Below, piece after piece: positions 61,992-64,000 of a DNA stretch of 64,000 bases. The DNA is taken from the NCBI RefSeq assembly GCF_009831765.1, contig NZ_WSSB01000012.1:40709-104708 (forward strand). The letters run 5' to 3'. The notes below the pieces were generated by a model that was given only the letters and a program-made list of their open reading frames with translations, did not search any database and was not told where the DNA came from. The DNA comes from Craterilacuibacter sinensis. Lineage in GTDB: Bacteria; Pseudomonadota; Gammaproteobacteria; Burkholderiales; Chromobacteriaceae. The position numbers were made by a program, and so were the translations under genes. Positions within the stretch are counted from its first letter, which is position 1, and every line of letters starts with the position of its first letter.

Positions 61992-63110
61992 CTATAGCAA
62001 GTCGGCCAGCGGGTGCGCATCGCGTGCCCAGGGCGAAGTGAAATGTGCGGCGATGGCCGCCGGATCTATATCGGCAAGGCTCTGGCTACTCCATTGCGGC
62101 TGCCGGTCTTTATCGACCAGCAGCGCGCGTACCCCTTCGCGAAAATCGGGGCGGGCGCAGAAGTTGACCGACAGCACAAGCTCCATGCGTAAAGCCTCGG
62201 CCAGCGACAGATGACGGGCACGGCGGAAAATTTCCCACGTCACCGCCGCCGACATCGGACAGCCGGCGGCAAAGCCGCTGGCCGCGCCAGCAAGCCAGGC
62301 ATCGCTGCCGCCATGAGCTTGCTGCAAGGCGTCGGCGACTGCCGTCAGGCTGCCGCGGTTCATTAACTGGTGGATGGCAATCAGCCTTGGTGCAATGTGC
62401 GAGTCGGGCAGGGCATGCGGGCAGGCGTCTTCCAAACTATCGAGCAAGGCGCTGACGGTGGCAAAATCATCGCCACCATCCCAGCTTGCGTGATGCAAGG
62501 CGTCAAGCAGCTTGGGCCAACTGGCGTGATCCAGCACACAATCGGCCAGATTGGCGATCAGCGCATCATGGGCATTGATCGCGGCACCGGTCAGCCCCAG
62601 AAACAGCCCCAGCCTGGCGGGCATGCGTTGCAAAAACCAGCTGCCGGCCACATCCGGATACAGGCCAATGGCGATCTCGGGCATGGCAATGCGGGTACGC
62701 TCGGTGAGTACCCGGTGGCTCGCCCCCGCAAGCAGCCCCAGCCCGCCACCCATCACGATGCCGTTGCCCCAGACGATAAGCGGCTTGGGGTAGGTGTGGA
62801 TGGCGTAGTCCAGCCGGTACTCATCGGTAAAGAAGCTTTGCGCCGCAGGACTGGGGTAGCGCGTATCTTGCAGCAAGGCCTCGCGCAAGGCGCGCACATC
62901 ACCGCCGGCACAGAAGGCCTTGTCGCCGGCGCCGCGCAGCACTACACAGGCGACCAAAGGGTCGCGCTGCCAGCGGGCGAGCTGGTTTGCCAGCAGGCCG
63001 ACCATGTCATGGCTTAGCGCATTCAGCGATTTTTCGGCATTCAGCGTAGCTAACGCGATACGGTGGCCGCTGGCGGTGGTGAAGCTGTCGAATAAAACAG
63101 GGCTGTCCAT
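61992..63110 (-). CDS. 3-Hydroxyisobutyryl-CoA hydrolase (enoyl-CoA hydratase family)
   Basis: A 372-residue crotonase of the HIBCH type: AFCAGGDVRAL, the GGGLGLLAGASHRV loop, MPEIAIGLYPDVAGSWFLQRMP with the catalytic Glu and Asp, and the longer C-terminal ~100 residues typical for the hydrolase (CPMSAAVTWEIFRRARHLSLAEAL). It removes CoA from 3-hydroxyisobutyryl-CoA. The ATG at 63108-63110 (MDSPVLFDSF) has AGGA upstream. Follows the enoyl-CoA hydratase gene by 10 bp. Confidence 0.9.
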   Translation of the reverse strand: MDSPVLFDSFTTASGHRIALATLNAEKSLNALSHDMVGLLANQLARWQRDPLVACVVLRGAGDKAFCAGGDVRALREALLQDTRYPSPAAQSFFTDEYRLDYAIHTYPKPLIVWGNGIVMGGGLGLLAGASHRVLTERTRIAMPEIAIGLYPDVAGSWFLQRMPARLGLFLGLTGAAINAHDALIANLADCVLDHASWPKLLDALHHASWDGGDDFATVSALLDSLEDACPHALPDSHIAPRLIAIHQLMNRGSLTAVADALQQAHGGSDAWLAGAASGFAAGCPMSAAVTWEIFRRARHLSLAEALRMELVLSVNFCARPDFREGVRALLVDKDRQPQWSSQSLADIDPAAIAAHFTSPWARDAHPLADLL

Positions 63111-63120
63111 CCGGTGTCCT

Positions 63121-63900
63121 TTACTGCCAGTGCGGCGTACGTTTTTGCAGGAAAGCGGCGACGCCTTCTTGCTGGTTGGCACCATCGAACAGACCGACAA
63201 ACAGCTCGCGCTCCAAAGGCAGGTTCAAGGCCGGCGCATTGAAGCGTGCGCGCTGGATCAGCGTCTTGCAGGCGGCAACCGAATCGGGCGACGCTCCGCT
63301 CACCTTTTCCGCCAGAGCCAGCGCGGCGGCGCGTGCATCCCCCGGTGCCACCACTTCCTCGATCAGGCCGATGCGCAGCGCGGTGGCCGCATCGACGCGT
63401 TCGCCCAGCAAGATCATGCGCTTGGCCCAGCCTTCGCCCACCAGGTGCGGCAACAGTTGGGTGCCGCCGGCACACGGCAACAGCCCCACCGCCGCCTCGG
63501 GCAGTGCCATTTGCGCGCCGTGCGCGGCGACGCGGATGTCACAGGCGAGCGCCACCTCCAGCCCGCCGCCCATGGCGTAGCCGTTGATGGCGGCAATGCT
63601 GACGCCGCGCCAGCCCGACAGTGCCTCGAAAGCGCGCCCGAACAGGCGCGACAAATCGGTGGCCGCCGCGTGCGAGCCGTCGGCAAACTGCTTGAGATCG
63701 GCCCCTGCGCAGAAAAACTTGCTACCGGCACCGGTGAGCACCAGCGCACGGATAACGGTCTGCGAGTCAAGGTCGCATACCAGCTGGTGAAGGGCCGTCA
63801 GGCTCTGTGCGGTCCAGGTATTGGCCGGCGGGTTGTCCATCACCACCAGCAAGGTGGTGCCGTGTTGTTCCAGCACGAGGCCGGGGTAATGTGGCTGCAT
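63121..63900 (-). CDS. Enoyl-CoA hydratase (valine-degradation operon)
   Basis: A 259-residue crotonase with FFCAGADLKQF, NGYAMGGGLEVALACD and LPEAAVGLLPCAGGTQLLP, both catalytic glutamates present. In this operon it most likely hydrates methacrylyl-CoA to 3-hydroxyisobutyryl-CoA, the substrate of the next gene product. It is a paralogue of 51610-52392. The operon presumably continues upstream beyond the window (acyl-CoA dehydrogenase and mmsA are the usual neighbours); 63901-64000 is too short to identify. Confidence 0.9.
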   Translation of the reverse strand: MQPHYPGLVLEQHGTTLLVVMDNPPANTWTAQSLTALHQLVCDLDSQTVIRALVLTGAGSKFFCAGADLKQFADGSHAAATDLSRLFGRAFEALSGWRGVSIAAINGYAMGGGLEVALACDIRVAAHGAQMALPEAAVGLLPCAGGTQLLPHLVGEGWAKRMILLGERVDAATALRIGLIEEVVAPGDARAAALALAEKVSGASPDSVAACKTLIQRARFNAPALNLPLERELFVGLFDGANQQEGVAAFLQKRTPHWQ

Positions 63901-64000
63901 TCTGTGTTCCTTGTCCGTGTTGTTGTCTGGGCTAGCTTGCCGCTGCGTGGGCCGGTGGCGGTAGATACCGTCTTGCCCATCATGCGGTCAAGTAGTCCGA

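Noticed and set aside
63901..64000. Start of another gene at the right edge (minus strand)
   Set aside because: Only six codons (SDYLTA then stop) or a longer frame without family features can be read; too little to name.

Overview
The window looks like chromosomal DNA of a Gram-negative betaproteobacterium, most likely from the Neisseriales/Chromobacteriaceae. The grounds are gene content and protein style: a two-domain beta-type porin, a DUF3579 gene, separate AcnA and AcnB aconitases, FadN-type beta-oxidation, a PlpD-type secreted patatin and a short 4.5S SRP RNA. No rRNA, tRNA, CRISPR array, prophage or complete insertion sequence was seen. Species assignment is inference only.

Layout. 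1-7.4 kb: end of trxB, an Smr protein, a YheS-like ABC-F ATPase, map, a porin, DUF3579 and dinG. 7.5-19 kb: a basic amino acid decarboxylase, argG, fbp, and an aconitase block (acnA, a LysR regulator, acnB). 19-24.5 kb: a DUF1499 lipoprotein, small membrane proteins next to a TerB-like protein, an NhaR-like regulator, yajQ, an EamA transporter, and a folE-BLUF gene pair in which a blue-light photoreceptor is co-transcribed with GTP cyclohydrolase I. 24.8-27.1 kb: an AT-rich foreign patch with a decayed GGDEF gene and a CSS-EAL phosphodiesterase gene broken by two 1-bp shifts at 7-bp homopolymers; it abuts the 3' stump of a fadE-like acyl-CoA dehydrogenase gene. 27-35 kb: prmB, phosphomannomutase, trpD, trpG, then a thioesterase-TerB-MoxR-xerC operon, uspA, an XRE regulator and the SRP RNA.

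35.5-42.7 kb: a sodium-coupled NSS transporter and a fatty-acid block (fadL, fadN, thiolase) preceded by a PsrA-like operator. 42.8-46.6 kb: a PilZ-like protein divergent from a PlpD-type patatin. 46.6-50.7 kb: a zinc operon of six overlapping or abutting genes: zur, a COG0523 GTPase, a previously easy-to-miss 47-residue His-rich membrane peptide, then znuC, znuB and znuA, with a Zur-box-like palindrome in front. 50.7-57.5 kb: a TauE/SafE-like protein, enoyl-CoA hydratase, dapF-DUF484-membrane protein, a tetR-DUF4442-dienoyl-CoA isomerase operon with a palindromic operator, an IS5-like transposase stump and a MarC protein. 57.5-64 kb: a TPR-GGDEF diguanylate cyclase, an RsuA/RluF-like pseudouridine synthase, a CtlX-type hydrolase and a valine-degradation operon (enoyl-CoA hydratase, HIBYL-CoA hydrolase, mmsB).

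Functional themes are fatty-acid and branched-chain acyl-CoA degradation (at least seven genes in four clusters), zinc homeostasis, c-di-GMP signalling (one intact cyclase, one broken phosphodiesterase, one decayed cyclase, a PilZ-like protein and YajQ) and central carbon metabolism. The candidates I consider most novel are the folE-BLUF pair, the His-rich peptide in the zinc operon, and the homopolymer-broken CSS-EAL gene.
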